A stretch of DNA of 64,000 nucleotides. Source: Halocaridina rubra. Its lineage: Eukaryota > Arthropoda > Malacostraca > Decapoda > Atyidae. Every line of letters starts with the position of its first letter. Position 1 is the stretch's first letter. The stretch covers positions 53,501 through 117,500 of the forward strand of contig JAXCGZ010007661.1 of the NCBI GenBank assembly GCA_037179515.1, in the 5' to 3' direction. The position numbers and the translations under genes were made by a program. Under the pieces are notes generated by a model that was given only the letters and a program-made list of their open reading frames with translations, was not told the origin of the DNA and did not search any database. Shown here piece by piece: positions 10,567 to 23,908 of this stretch.

Positions 10567-12530
10567 GCTAAGGAATGGAGAGACAAATGCTGGAAAAGGT
10601 ATAGGAGGATAAAAAAAAAACATAAATGCCTGGCAAACCTACAAAAGAGCAAGAAATGGTTACCTAAGTAAAAGGAGAGAGGCAGAGAGAGACTATGAAT
10701 GGGACATCAGCAGGAAGGCTAAAGAAAATCCCAAGCTTTTCCGCAGCTTTATCAGAGGAAAACTGAAGGTAAAAGAATAGGTTTTAAGGCTTAAGAGAGC
10801 GGATGGAAGCATCACTAAGACAGATGAAGAGATCTACAAAGAATTGAACAAGGAGTTTCAGTCAGTATGTGCAGTAGAAAATACCCCACCCCCTCAGAGT
10901 GCAGAGATAGAAGCTCAAGGGCCGGTATTAGAGAACATCAGCCTTACAGCCACAGAGGTATGCAAAGCGCTGATGGAGTTAGATGTCCATAAAGCTACAG
11001 GTCCTGATGATATATCCCCTCATGTACTTAAAAAATGCATAAACTCAATATTAGTGGCACTAAGTATCATATTTAAAAGGTCACTGGAGTCAGGGGAGAT
11101 TCCAAGATGCTGGAAACAAGCAAACGTGATACCTATCTTCAAAAGGGGAAGGAGGGATACGCCTCTAAACTAAAGAGCAGTTTCCTTGAACATAGTTTGC
11201 AAAGATATGGAGAAACTACTAAGGAAACATATCTCTCTTCATTTGGAGTCCTTCATCTTTTGTCAGTGAGACAACATGGCTTCAGAGAAGGTAGATCAAC
11301 AGTAACAAAGTTATAAGAATTTTATGATGAGGTAAGCCGAATCTTACAGGAAAGAGAGGGCTGGGCAGATTGCATATTCCTAGACTTCCAGAAAATATTT
11401 GACAGTGTTCCACATGGGAGGCTTATTAAGAAGCTGCAAGTATTGGCTAGAATAGGTGGAAATGTCTTGGAATGGATAAAAACTTACTTAGAAGGAAGGG
11501 AACAGAGGGTTAGAGTAAGACACTCAGTGTCTGAATGGAGGAGAGTTATTAGTGGAGATCCACAGGGTTCAGTTTTAGGGCCACTTTTGTTCCTTGTATA
11601 TGTAAATGACCTATCAGAGTCTGTAAATTCATTCATGAATATGTTTGCAGCAGATGCAAAGATTGTGAAAAAAAGTAAGAATCGAGAACAATGGTAGAGA
11701 ACTTCAGGAAGATCTAAATAGTCTGCATGAGTGGTCAGAAATATGGCTAATGAAATTCAGTGCTTTAAAGTGTAAGGTAATGAGAATGGGTACAAGTGCA
11801 AGAAAGCCCAAGCTTGACTACTAGATGGCAGGAGTACAAATTCAAGAGACAGAGAATGAGTGAGATCTAGGAGTAAACATACTGGCAGATTTGTCTCCAG
11901 AAATACATATAAATGGCATAGTAAAGGCAGCATATGCTTTCTTATCAAATGCAAGAGTAGCCTTCAGGCACATGGACAAGGAAATGTTCAGAAATATTTA
12001 TGTAACCTATGTGAGGCCAAAACTTGAATATGCAGCCCCCTTTTGGAATCCGCACTTGTAAAAGCACGTAGTTAAGCTTGAAAAAGCTCAAAGACATGCC
12101 ACGAAACTGGTGCCAAAAAACTCAATCTCATTTATGATGAGAGGTTGAGGGAATTAGAATTACCATCACTTGCAGCTAGAAGAGTGAGGGGGGATATGGT
12201 GACAGTCTTTAAATTCCTTCATAGTTATGATAGAGTGGATAGGGATCGATATTTTGATATGGCTGGCTCTAGAACTAGAGGTCATAGTTTGAAGCTTCAT
12301 AAGAAAACTTCCTTGCAGGATGTAAGGAAGTACTTTTTTAGTGTAAGAGTAGTTGATAATTGGAATTCACTAAGCGAGGAGGTAGTTAATGCTATCTCAA
12401 TCCGTAGTTTTAAGGACAGGTATGATAAGTATCACTAAGTAGAAAATGGAAGCGACCAGGAGACGGGAAGATACGAGCTTTGGGCTCTTTCCCGTAAGCA
12501 CAATTAGGTAATCACAGGTTCAGTTTCAGT
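10567..12530 (+). mobile_element. CR1-L LINE copy B, 5'-truncated and decayed
   Basis: Begins with the linker segment (AKEWRDKCWKRYRR at 10567), directly after the tail of copy A. An A-run expansion near 10611 shifts the frame. Open pieces: 10844-11173 (NKEFQSV to GRRDTPLN), 11107-11316, 11443-11697 (RVRVRHSVSEWRRV, SVLGPLLFLVYVNDL) and 12145-12438 (RELELPSL to DRYDKYH). Motif A has become FDSVPH and the active-site FADD is changed to FAAD, so catalysis is lost regardless of the several stops. The 3' UTR and one tail unit end near 12530. It is diverged from copy A and so is probably not a simple tandem duplication of it. Confidence 0.9.
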
Positions 12531-12639
12531 GTATTCATGTATATGACCCAAGATAACTTATCTAAAAGCAATATAACAAATCATGCTTATCATCAGTAAT
12601 TTTTATAAACATTGGCTTCCACATACGCCTCATTATCGA

Positions 12640-12910
12640 TATTCTTAATAAAAACCAATTAACAAGCTTATTAGAACGGTGTTTTTCAATTAGTAATGCC
12701 AATATAAACAAGCCTTTGGGTGTTATTTAATTAGCTTATTAGAACGGCGTTTTTCAATTAGTAATGCCATATAAACAAGCCTTTAGGTGTTTTTTAATTA
12801 GTAATGCTAAGATAAACAAGCTTTTAAAATAAGGTTCTTTGATTAATAAGATTAACACAAAACAAGCCTATAAAGCTGCGTTTCTTGAAATAATAATGCA
12901 GTGATAAAGG
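12640..12910. repeat. 68-bp tandem repeat
   Basis: Two near-identical 68-bp units start at 12667 and 12735 (each opening CTTATTAGAACGG and containing TTTTTCAATTAGTAATGCC). A third, degenerate unit follows from about 12790, with TAATTAGTAATGC and ATAAACAAGC. Confidence 0.75.
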
Positions 12911-13199
12911 GAAAATTGCAAGCAAAAATGTTAGACACAATTTACAAATGGAATAAGAGTATTGAGGAATCAGGGACTGTAAACTGCCAAGTAGAATTCT
13001 TAAACCCCAATGAAGTAGTTTGAGAAGAAAAAAACTACTATTTCAGGACAAACTCCAAAAGCAATACTTGCAGACTTTGGAGCTCAAAGAACCGGGACTT
13101 ACATTTTGTCGACAGCGAAGAAAGTTCAGGCTAATTTAGAATTTGAGCTTTAAGGCCAAGCTCAAATTCTAATCTAACCTAACCTTTCATGGCTGTTGC
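12911..13199. other. Spacer, nothing recognised
   Basis: AT-rich sequence without open frames over 60 codons or motifs I recognise. It may hold more of the decayed LINE that begins near 13200. Confidence 0.3.
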
Positions 13200-13892
13200 T
13201 AAAAGGCAGGTTTCAACTCTTCAGAAGCTTCCAAACTTCTTCAACGACGTGTTTGCGAGGAAGCCAAGAGGCACAATCCCAGTTTTAAACTCAGAAATTT
13301 TACACTATCGTGAATGAAACTCTTGAAAGATGCTCTGTCGATATCCAAAGTGCTTAATTCCCTCAACTCTAGGAAATCACTTGGACTAGACAGACTGTAT
13401 ACATCCGAAAGTACTTCATAAGGAACTGACGAAGCCGTTACACATCATATATAATAACTCCTTGACTGAAGGCCAAGTACCTGGCTAATGAAAGAAAGTT
13501 ATAATTACTACAATTTCAAAATAAAAAAAAAGTATCAGACGTGATTCTTCGTCTGATACCAGGATCAACTTGTTGGGGGTAAAGCTAGGGTGGATGAAAG
13601 AAGAAAAAGACATTGGTGTCTAGACGAAAACCTAGCCTAATAGAAACAACTAACTCAATGCCTATCATTATCAGAAGTATATTCCACCATCTTGATGAGA
13701 AAAAGTTTGTACCACTATACAAGACTCTGGTCAGATCACAGTTCGACTGTGCTAATGGAGTGTGGAGCCCTTTGAAAACAGATCATATATATTGTTGAAG
13801 GGGTCCAACGCAAAACAGCAAACCTATTACCTGGTTTAACAAACCTTTCATATCTAGGAAAAAAAAAATAAAAAAAATTAAATAAAATAAAA

Positions 13893-14237
<345 letters not shown>

Positions 14238-16800
14238 TGATTACATAACTGTGCTTACGGGAAAGAACCCAAAGCTCGTAACTTCCCGTCTCCTGATCGG
14301 TTCCATTTTGTACTGAGTGATACTTATCATACTTGTCCTTAAAACTATGCATTGAGTTAGCATTAACTACTCCCTCGCTTAGAGAATTCCAATTACCAAC
14401 TACTCTTACACTTAAAAAGTACTCCCTTACATCCTGCAAAGAAGTTTTCTTATGAAGCTTCAAACTATGACCTCAAATTCTAGAGCCAGCTATATTAAAA
14501 TATGATCCCTATCCACTCTATCATAAGCATGAAGGAATTTAAAAGACTGTCACTATATCCCCCTCAATCTTCTATCTTCAAATGATTTTAAGTCTAATTC
14601 CCTCAGCCTCTCATCATAACTGGAATTGCGTTTTTTTGGCACCAGTTTTGTGGCATGTCTTTGAAATTTTTCAAGCTTAACTGCGTGCTTTTTCAAGTGC
14701 GGATTCCAAAAGGGGGCTGCATATTCAAGTTTTGGCCTTACATAGGTTACATAAGTATTTCTGAACATTTCCTTGTCCATGTGCCTGAAGGTTACCCTTA
14801 CATTTGCTAAGAAAATATATGCTGCCCTTACTATGCCATTTATATGTATTTCTGGAGACAAATCTGCCAGTATGGTTACTCCTAGATCTCTCTCACTTTC
14901 TGTCTCTTGAAGCTGTACTCCTGCCACCTAGTAGTCAAGCTTGATACTTCTTGCACTTGTACCCATTTTCATTACCTTACATTTTGAAGTATTGAATTTC
15001 ATTAGCCACTTCTCTGATCACTCATACAGACTATTTAGATCTTCCTGAAGTTCTCTACTATTGTCCTCATTTCCTACTTTCTTCACAATCTTTGCATCAT
15101 CTGCAAGCATATTCATGAATGAATTTACAGACTCTGGTAGATCATTTACATATACAAGGAACAAAAATGGCCCTAATACTGAACCCTGTGGAACTCCACT
15201 AATAACTCTTCTCCATTCAGACACTGAGTGTCTTACTCTAACCCTCTCTCCCATTCTTTCTAAGTATGCTTTTATCCATTTCAAGATATTTCCACCTATT
15301 CTAGCCAATACTTGCAGCTTCTTAATAAGTCTCTCGTGTGGAACACTGTCAAATGCTTTCTGGAAGTCTAGGAATATGCAATCTCCCCAGCCCTCTCTTT
15401 CCTGTAAGATTCGGCTTGCCATATCATAATATTCTAATAAGTTTGTTACTGTTGATCTACCTTCTCTGAAGCCATGTTGTCTCACTGGCAAAAAGATGAA
15501 GGATTCCAAATGAAGAGAGATATGTTTCCTTAGTAGTTTCTCCATAACTTTGCAAACTATACTGGTCAAGGAAACTGGTTTATAGTTTGGAGCCATATCC
15601 CTCCTTCTCTGCAATCTGAGGGGGTGGGGTATTTTCTACTGTAAGTACTGACTGAAACTCCTTGTTCGATTCTTTCCAGATCTCTTCATCCATCTCAGTG
15701 ATCCTTCCATCCTATGTAACTTTCCTCATAAACTTGTAGCCTATTTTGCTTCCTTGGTGAGTTATATACAACAGTTATTATAATGCTCTCTGACCCAGTA
15801 TTTTGCGTACAAAAAGAAATTCCTTGAACTCACTTTCTATAGCAAAGTTTATTTCTTCAATCTGGATCTTTTCACTTATGAGTGGTGCTATCCCTCCACC
15901 AGTCCTCTCAGATCTTTCAACCCATAATATTCTGAAGCCCTTAGGAAAAACTGTGACGCTGTTTATGTCCTCACTCAACTTAGTCTCTGTAACTGCTACT
16001 GTATCTGCCTTACTGTTGTGAATTCTATCTTATAATTTTACTGCCTTACCACCTAATCCATCAGCATTTGTGTATAACAATCTTAATGAGGCCCCATCCC
16101 CTGATCTTCTGTCATTATCTTCTTCATCTCCCCTTTGTCTGAAAGAACTCTGAAATAAACATTTTTCTTCTCTTCTTCATTTCTTTCCTCATTTAACCAT
16201 CTAGCCTCTTGCAACAAGATTTTATCCTTTCCATCTCTTCCTATGTTCTGTATCGTCTAATGAACACTTCTTTGAATTCTTTGAAGGTCTTTTAGACATT
16301 ATTTCCTCATCAATATTTCTCTACATGTGTCCAGTCTCTTAAAGGTTACTTTAGTTGGTCTCTGCTTTCCCTCCCTAGAATATTTACCTAGTTGATGAAT
16401 GTTTACAATATCCTCGGGACCACAAACTTCTCCAAGTTTTCTTATTAGGTCTACAACCCTAGCTTTGTTTTCTTCAAGTCTCCCCCTGCCATGTTGGCTT
16501 CTGGGATGCTTATGCCTGATATTACCACTGTCTTCTCTTTATCAAGTGCCTGTTTAATCAGTGGATTTGCCCTTTCCATCACAACATCTTTCATTTTTTC
16601 GATTACTGTTCATTTATAGTCAACTGTTTGTATGTTTTCCAGTGCCACCACCATCACAGCCTCTTTTACTGCCACATTCCCCTTTAGTGCATCAGCAAAA
16701 GCACTTTTCATGGCATCATGTTCCGTATTCAGCTCCTGATTTCCTTAATCTGGACAGTCCAAGCTGCAATCTCGTCTCTCTCAGAAGAGAGCAGTGAACT
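14238..16800 (-). mobile_element. CR1-L LINE copy C, full span with two internal deletions
   Basis: Read on the minus strand, it begins in ORF1 (16790 down to about 16080; start of the ADALKGNVAV-like region near 16700), passes into the endonuclease (16070-15714, with TETKLSED and GGGIAPLISEK), then jumps across a deletion of roughly 820 bp to the NKEFQSV segment and across a second deletion of roughly 240 bp to NYKPVSLTSI. RT frames 15018-15614 ([43 protein letters not shown]) and 14553-14927 follow, then the C-terminus inside 13783-14463. The 3' tail abuts (GT)n at 14237. Deletion sizes are by comparison with the copy at 34437-37416. It is inactive. Confidence 0.88.
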
Positions 16801-17176
16801 AACATTCAATTCTGTGTGTGTGATTACCTAATTGATTACCTAATTGTGTTTACGGGAAAGAGCCCAAAGCTCGTATCTTCCCGTCTCCTGATCGGTTCCA
16901 TTTTATACTTAGTGATACTTATCATACCTGTCCTTAAAATGTGTGATTACCTAATTGTGTTTACGGGAAAGAGCCCAAAGCTCGTATCTTCCCGTCTCCT
17001 GATCGGTTCCATTTTTAGACTTAGTGATACTTATCATACCTGTCCTTAAAACTATGGATTGAGGTAGCATTAACTACCTCCTCGCTTAGCCAATTCCAAT
17101 TATCAACTACTCTTACACTGAAAAAGTATTTCCTTACATCCTGCAAACAAGTTTTCTTCCGAAGCTTCAAACTATG
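16801..17176 (-). mobile_element. Two CR1-L 3'-end fragments in tandem
   Basis: Minus-strand reading: a fragment from 17176 to about 16940 encodes only the last residues (KKTCLQDVRKYFFSVRVV to DRYDKYH) plus the 3' UTR and tail; directly after it, a shorter fragment (about 16938-16812) holds the UTR and tail only. Both end in the family tail; the second tail has a partly duplicated unit (ATTACCTAATTGATTACCTA on the plus strand). They are extreme 5' truncations. Confidence 0.9.
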
Positions 17177-17182
17177 TGTGGG

Positions 17183-17214
<32 letters not shown>

Positions 17215-17262
17215 CATGTGTGAGTGTGTGTGGGGGGGGGTATGTGTGTGTGTGTGTGTTCC
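17174..17262. repeat. (GT)n-rich microsatellite between LINE pieces
   Basis: Interrupted GT repeat with a short G run (17233-17240). It sits between the 5' end of one CR1-L fragment and the 3' end of the next. Confidence 0.9.
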
Positions 17263-18200
17263 AGGTCGGTTCCATTTTTGTACTCAGTGATACTTATCAT
17301 ACTTGTCCTTAAAAGTATGGATTGAATTAGCACAAACTACCTTCTCGCTTACCTAATTACAATCATCAGTTACTCTCATGCTTAAAAAAAAAAAAAAAAC
17401 ACTTCCTTACATCCTGCAAAGACGTTTTCTTACGAAGCCTCAAACTATGACCTCTAGTTCTAGAGCCAGCTATATCAAAATAACAATCCCTATCCACTCT
17501 GTCATAACCATGAAGGAATTTAAAAGCCTTCAACATATCGCCCTTATTCTTCTAGCTTCAAGTGATGATAAGTCTAATTCCCTTAACCTCTCCTCATAAC
17601 TGAGATTGCGTATTTCTGTCACCAGTTTCGTGTTATATCTTTGAACTTTTCCGGCTTATTCGTGTGCTTCTTCGGTGTAAATTCCAAAAGGAGGCTGCAT
17701 ATTCAAGCTTTGGCCTCACATAAGTTTCATATATATCTGAACAGTTGTTTGCCTATGTGTCTGAAGGCTACCATTACATTTGCTAAGAAAGCATATGCTG
17801 CCCTTACTATGCCATTTATATGCATTTCCGGAGACAAATCTGCTAGTATGTTACTTCTATATTTCACTCATTCTCCGTCTCTTGATGTTCTGTCCCTGCT
17901 ATTGAGTATCCAAGCTTGGACCTTCTCGCACTTGTACTCATTCAAATTACCATACATTTTGAAGTATCTAATTTAATTAGCCACTTTTCTGCCACTTATG
18001 CAGACTATTTAGGTCTTCCCGAAGTTCTTTACCATTGTTCTCGATTCTTACTTTCTTCACAATCTCTGCATCATCTGCAAACATACTCAAAAATGAGCTT
18101 ACAGACTCTGATAGGTCATTCACATATACAAGGAGCAAAAGTGGCCTTAAAACTTAACCCTGTGGAACCCCACTACTATCCCTTCTCCGTGCAGACATGG
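17263..18200 (-). mobile_element. CR1-L LINE copy D, old 5'-truncated copy
   Basis: Minus strand from about 18197 (near the SEWRR/SGVPQG region) to the 3' UTR at 17263. The plus-strand open frames here are antisense shadows. The active-site region is recognisable (18060-18120), but stops and frameshifts are numerous and an A run at 17384-17399 interrupts the C-terminus. The terminal tail repeat is missing; the UTR stops at the (GT)n. It is more diverged than copies A, H, I and K, so it is likely older. Confidence 0.85.
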
Positions 18201-18759
18201 CTGTATATGTGTGTGTGTGTATAAAAAGTTGTCACAGTTACAAAAATATATATTTTTATTATCATTCTCTAATGATGACACAAGGCTGTGTTTAGAGAGT
18301 TGGTATCGATATACATTCCTTGGATGGAAAAGAACTTCGTGACTCCAGACTGTGCCAAAATTAGCCGACATTAAGGATCAATATTTACACAAAAACTTCC
18401 GTTTCTTAAATATCTTAATTAGAAAACACAAATTCGATCATAACGTTATGTCTTTGTAAAATTCACCTCAGCTTACCTTATACGATGAAGTTTTACTGCG
18501 TTATCTATTTGATTGCAACTAAAATATTGTTATCTTAATAGTTATCGCATTATCAGTAAATTCAGTCTTTGCGTTCATGAGTAACTTATCTCGTTATTTA
18601 AACAAAACTTGTGGAATACTCGTATTATCTAATTCTCCTCCCCCGGCAGAATGGGGACATTGTTTTCGAATTACTAAGTTTCATATTTTTTCAATGGTAA
18701 ATATATCTCAAATAATTTTTAATTTCTTGTCACTGGTGAGCACGCGAGTGTGCAATCTT
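18201..18759. other. Spacer, nothing firm
   Basis: Short GT run at 18209-18221, otherwise AT-rich. The plus-strand frame 18577-18891 begins here; its first 60 residues match nothing I know. Confidence 0.35.
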
Positions 18760-19265
18760 TACAAACAAAGGAATGAAAACAATACTGAAATTACGGAGAA
18801 GCTAAGAAAATACAATAAATGTGCTAGTGCTCTCTACCCAATAATGAAAGATACGAATGTTTCTAAAGACGTCATTCGAGCAAATATTTGAAAATGATGT
18901 ATGGATCAGAGAGCGGAATCATAACAAATAAAAATAAAGAGTAGGCCCCAAGCCTAAGAGATGAATCCCTTAAGAACTATTGTAAAGAAAACAAGAAGAG
19001 ACAAAATAGGTAGCAAAACTATAAGGAGAATGGTTAGAGTGGCTTCTGTGTGGAACAAAATTGAAAAGGAAGAGTCGAGATGGATGGGACATCTGGTGAA
19101 ATTGGCTGAGAATCGAATAACCAAGAGGAGATGGAACTGGACATCAGATGGATGCAAAACTAGAGGTAGAGATACACGACTTTCCAACAATAGAAGAGTT
19201 AAGAAGAAGAAGAATTTTCGAAGATAAAAGAAAATGGAAAAGACGATTGATCTCACTGACAAACT
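18760..19265 (+). pseudogene. LINE RT C-terminal fragment, RTE-like
   Basis: The end of frame 18577-18891 (EKLRKYNKCASALYPIMKD), the MMYGSES segment that follows in another frame, and frame 18961-19227 (SRWMGHLVKLAENRITKR) together match the order found in RTE-type RT C-termini: a paired-residue thumb region, then Y-GSE, then a RW-GHL/V motif with a basic Gly-Arg-rich end. No catalytic motifs remain. Clade assignment is tentative. Confidence 0.6.
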
Positions 19266-19432
19266 AAAATGTCAATCTAGGAGTAATAAGAAAAAGAAAA
19301 TACAAATTGTCTTGAATCATCAAATACTACGAGACTTTCGAAAGATTTTAATGATTGAAATTGTACATAGCTAGCTCATTTTTATATATAATTTTTGTTA
19401 ACATAATATGATTATATACATGTATACAAATA

Positions 19433-19589
19433 AGGAATTACCTAATTGTGCTCACGGGAAAGAGATCCATGCTCATATCTCCCCATCTCCAGGTCGGTTC
19501 CATTTTTGTGGTTAGTGATACTTATCATACTTGTCCTTAAAACTATAGATTGAATTAGCATTAACTACCTCCTCGCTTAGCATATTCCA

Positions 19590-19594
<5 letters not shown>
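19433..19594 (-). mobile_element. CR1-L 3'-end fragment (copy E)
   Basis: Minus-strand family 3' UTR plus about 30 C-terminal codons, ending in the tail unit at 19436-19450. Its 5' end stops at a (CA)n array (plus-strand sense), so unlike most copies the run on its own strand reads (TG)n. Confidence 0.85.

Positions 19595-19668
<74 letters not shown>
19595..19668. repeat. (CA)n microsatellite
   Basis: About 35 CA dinucleotides between a minus-strand and a plus-strand CR1-L fragment. Confidence 0.97.
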
Positions 19669-19671
<3 letters not shown>

Positions 19672-20432
19672 AGTTCAAAGACATGCCACGAAACTGGTGC
19701 CAGAAATACGCAATCTCAGTTATGATGAGAGGCTGAGGGAATTAGACTTACCATCACTCGAAGCTAGAAGAGTGAGGGGGGGATATGGTGACAGTCTTTA
19801 AATTCCTTCATGGTTATGATAGAGTGGATAGGGATCGATATTTTGATATGGCTGGCTCTAGAACTAGAGGTCATAGTTTGAAGCTTCATAAGAAAACTTC
19901 TTTGCAGGATGTAAGGAAATACTTTTTCAGTGTAAGAGTAGTTGATAATTGGAATTGGCTAAGCGAGGAGGTAGTTAATGCTATCTCAATCCATAGTTTT
20001 AAGGACAGGTATGATAAGTATGACTAAGTCTAAAATGGAACCGATGAGGAGACGGGAAGATACGAGCTTTGGGCTCTTTCTCGTAAACACAATTAGGTAA
20101 TCACAGTTAGGTAATCACACACATGGTTATGATAGAGTGGATAGGGATCGATATTTTGATATGGCTGGCTCTAGATCTAGAGGTCATAGTTTGAAGCTTC
20201 GTAAAAAAACTTCTTTGCAGGATGTAAGGAAATACTTTTTCAGTGTAAGAGTAGTTGATAATTGGAATTCGCTAAGCGAGGAGGTAGTTAATGCTATCTC
20301 AATCCATAGTTTTAAGGACAGGTATGATAAGTATCACTAAGTATAAAATGGAAGCGATCAGGAGAAGGGAAGATACGAACTTTGGGCTCTTTCCCGTAAA
20401 CACAATTAGGTAATCACAATTAGGTAATCACG
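19669..20432 (+). mobile_element. Two CR1-L 3'-end fragments in tandem (copies F and G)
   Basis: Copy F (19669-20122) starts at VQRHATKLVPEIRN after the (CA)n and has a 1-base insertion in a G run at 19776-19782. Frame 19785-20027 gives the C-terminal domain, and it ends in two tail units. Copy G (20124-20432) begins directly after that tail at HGYDRVDRDRYFDMAGS-like sequence and encodes the same C-terminus (20137-20340), also ending in two tail units, then (AT)n. F and G overlap in content and so are separate insertions or template-switch products, not a single broken copy. Confidence 0.92.
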
Positions 20433-20841
<409 letters not shown>

Positions 20842-21016
20842 CTGAGGGAGATGGCCTAGAATACTTCCTCCGTGTTCCCCTGCGTGCCATAAGAGTTGAC
20901 TAAATGGGGGCGGAACGAAGGGACTGGGAATCCCCTCCTCTGTATTTTCTTTTCCAAAAGAGCCAAGAATAGTTTGCCTTAACTCAGCCACTCCCCTTAT
21001 AAGGGGAAAACGGCTC

Positions 21017-21019
<3 letters not shown>
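20842..21019. repeat. 178-bp dispersed repeat, copy 1
   Basis: Shares CCTGAGGGAG, GTGTTCCCCTGCGTG, GACTGGGAATC and GACTCAGCCACT-like landmarks with 41089-41272 and 49581-49761. The three copies are collinear across their whole length. This one lies between two (AT)n arrays. No pol III boxes or ORF are visible; it could be the 3' end of a LINE or a SINE body. Confidence 0.85.

Positions 21020-21094
<75 letters not shown>
21020..21094. repeat. (AT)n array
   Basis: TA dinucleotides following repeat copy 1. Confidence 0.98.
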
Positions 21095-21097
<3 letters not shown>

Positions 21098-21594
21098 CCT
21101 ATTACTGTAAGTAAGGGAACTAGTATATAAGTGCCTTAGCTATATACGTTTTTCACATCCTAGTTCGACAAAGCCACTTAAAGCAATTTCATGGCTTTTT
21201 CGGACTGGGAAGTGAGGGCATGTATAGCTAAAGTACTTCTATATTGGTTCCATTATTTAGAGCAGTGGTTCTCAACCTTTTTTTACCCATGGACCTATTT
21301 TATTTTATTTTTATTTTTTAGGACCCCTTCACAGCTATTCGACGAAAGCTTATTCTATTTTTTACTAACAAAATGTAATGGGATTTTATTAATAATTATA
21401 GAAATAGTAAAAGATTATGCTTTATTTTGAATGAAAACTAATTTAATGCAAATAAATTATTTTACAATTAAATTCTATGGAGCATTTATGCACACTAGTA
21501 AAGAATACATAATAAACCATATTAAGATAAGTGTTTCATTAGGAGAAAAGATACAGATTTATTCAATGAGATCCCTGTGGTTGTATGCTGCTCC

Positions 21595-23257
21595 TCAGCG
21601 AGTTTTTTTCATATCTGGTTCCATCGATGTTAATGATAGTCGAAGATCACCTCTTTTCACAATGTCAAGTCTGTTACGAAATATTGATAACAACTGAGAA
21701 ACAATAAAGTAGAGCTGTGCTTTATCATATAGTAATGGGTACTTTGTAGCAATATCATTTGTTTTCCATATATTATACTTCCCATCTCTGAATTTTCCAC
21801 GCATTATTTCATCACTATGTAATTCAAAAAGCGGCTCCTGCACAGAAATGTCCACATCGGCAACATTAACTTCGAAAGGAATTGTCATCCAAGTTGGAAT
21901 ATCCATCATGAATAAGTCACTAACCGAGTTTGCATATCTTCGTGTATATTTTCCAAATATTCACTATATAATGCAAGGTCTTCATCGTGCAAATCGCTGC
22001 TAATAGAGGCCAAACAAGGAAACTGTTCAATTGCACGACGACGCCTCATATTATTTTTTGTACAAAACTGTAGTTTTCTCAGAAAAGCAACAATAGCGCC
22101 TTTACTAGATATGAGATCAGAATCTTTACCTTGGAGCTGTTTATTAAGCTAATTTAATTTTTCAAATATATCTGATAAGTAAAATACATCACATTTAGTT
22201 GCAAGCAGTTGTTCTCCAAGTTGCGTGTTAGCAAGAAATGAAACAATAAAATCCCAAAGTACAATAAAACGTTGAAAACAATTCCCCTTTGATAGCCACC
22301 TCACTTCTGTATGTAATACAAGACGCTTAAACTCTTCTCCATTTTTATTACATAATTGACGAAAAAGGTGGTCTCGGGGAGAGACTTTGATTTGATAGGA
22401 TTAACCACTTTTATCACCACAGTAAGGGCATCATGCAGACGTCCACTCAATTTCTTTGCAACTAAGTGTTGACGGTGTATCACACAGTGAATACAAAATA
22501 CTTCGGGGACAGCTTTTTTCAAATGGGCAATAAAACCATTGTATCAACCAGTCATAGATGGTGCACCATCAGTAGCACATGCAATTATATTTTTAAGTGG
22601 AATATTTTTTTTCCATTGAAATAAGCAACAACTTCAATAAAAATTGTTTCACCTTTTGTGTCTGTCCTAAAGACTCCTAGCCAAGAGCATTTCCTCTCTG
22701 GATCCTTTATCAACTTTAAAGCTCACATATGCTAATAGAATGGCTTCATTATCTCTTAAGGTAGATTCATCAAGTTGAAGGGAAAACTGCTTTACTCGCA
22801 AATTAGCTATTAATTGTTTTTCTATATCCTCTGCCATTTCATCAATGCGTCGTGACACAGTTTCTTAAAGGGATGGAATTAGTAATTTCACTTGCGTTTT
22901 GTTTCATAACTGATGAAATTATAACAAACAAAGCTGGTAAAATTACTGTTTCACCAATATTATGGAGTGTTCCAGCCTTTGCTATTATCCTGCTAATTCA
23001 TAAGATGCCAGTAAACCATCCCTCATTTTACTCACTTTGTTATTAAACAGTTTTTCTTGCTTGGAAATCATCACGAAGTTTTTTTTTAAGTACTCTACTG
23101 GTTGATTTTTCTTCCTTTTGTGCTTCGTTTCTAGATGGATTTTTAGTTTACAAGGTTTCATACTATTATTTGAAAGAACATCCATACATATGAGGCACAT
23201 TGGTTTCGAATATTCAACAGAATACTGTCGGCACTTCTTCTTACTTGGAGCAGCCAT
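21595..23257 (-). pseudogene. hAT transposase, ZBED5/FAM200-like, decayed
   Basis: Begins at MAAPSKKKCRQYSVEYSKP (23257), followed by a BED-like zinc finger with CLIC (Cys-x2-Cys) and HLETKH (His-x4-His). Then FVMISKQEKLFNNKV. After a frameshift, 22858-22667 carries MSRRIDEMAEDIEKQL and SLQLDESTLRDNEA, where the Asp of LDEST is the usual first catalytic residue. Frame 22522-22301 has CIHCVIHRQHLVAKKL, the conserved hAT C-x2-H segment. Frame 21909-21595 ends with the hAT dimerisation region, SIFRNRLDIVKRGDLRLSLT. At least four stops or frameshifts separate these parts, so no full transposase (normally about 600 residues) can be made. In a live element it would cut and rejoin DNA at the terminal repeats. 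Confidence 0.88.
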
Positions 23258-23533
23258 GGGTTGTCTGTAAAAAAAAATAATAATTTATATAGCTGTTACA
23301 ACATTAATTACAGTTTATAGTTAACAACTATAAAAACTGCTAAGAAATTAAAAGATATTTTCCTAAAATAAAACACATATTTACAAAATACAGTGCATAA
23401 TGTCAAGGTAAATAAAAGTTTTTTAGTTAAAATAACTGTTAAATAAATAAAATAAAAAAGCTTCAAGTCATTGATTATTGTTATTAAATTTATTCCATTA
23501 TGATCACTATTGATATCTTTATATTTCTCAAAG

Positions 23534-23668
<135 letters not shown>

Positions 23669-23908
23669 TAACTACCAAGTTATAAATTGAAGTTTCAAAT
23701 ATGTATTAAAACGGGGAAATATTTAACCATTTTTTCCTACAGTCTTTCAAATTGGAAAAAATATTTTAATACTGAAGAGGAGAATTTCAGAAAAATTGAC
23801 GTAAGTATGTATGTAGTAGGAACCTTTCAATATCTCTTACCTTGTCACGATGGAGTTCAATATAAAACTAAAGTGAACTGTTTGTTGTTGTTGTTTGAGA
23901 TTAAAGCC

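Noticed and set aside
15061..15429. Plus-strand open frame of 122 codons, and similar antisense frames at 35279, 46553, 45144, 36614 and 58429
   Set aside because: They are antisense to CR1-L or RTE-like coding sequence and recur wherever that sequence occurs.
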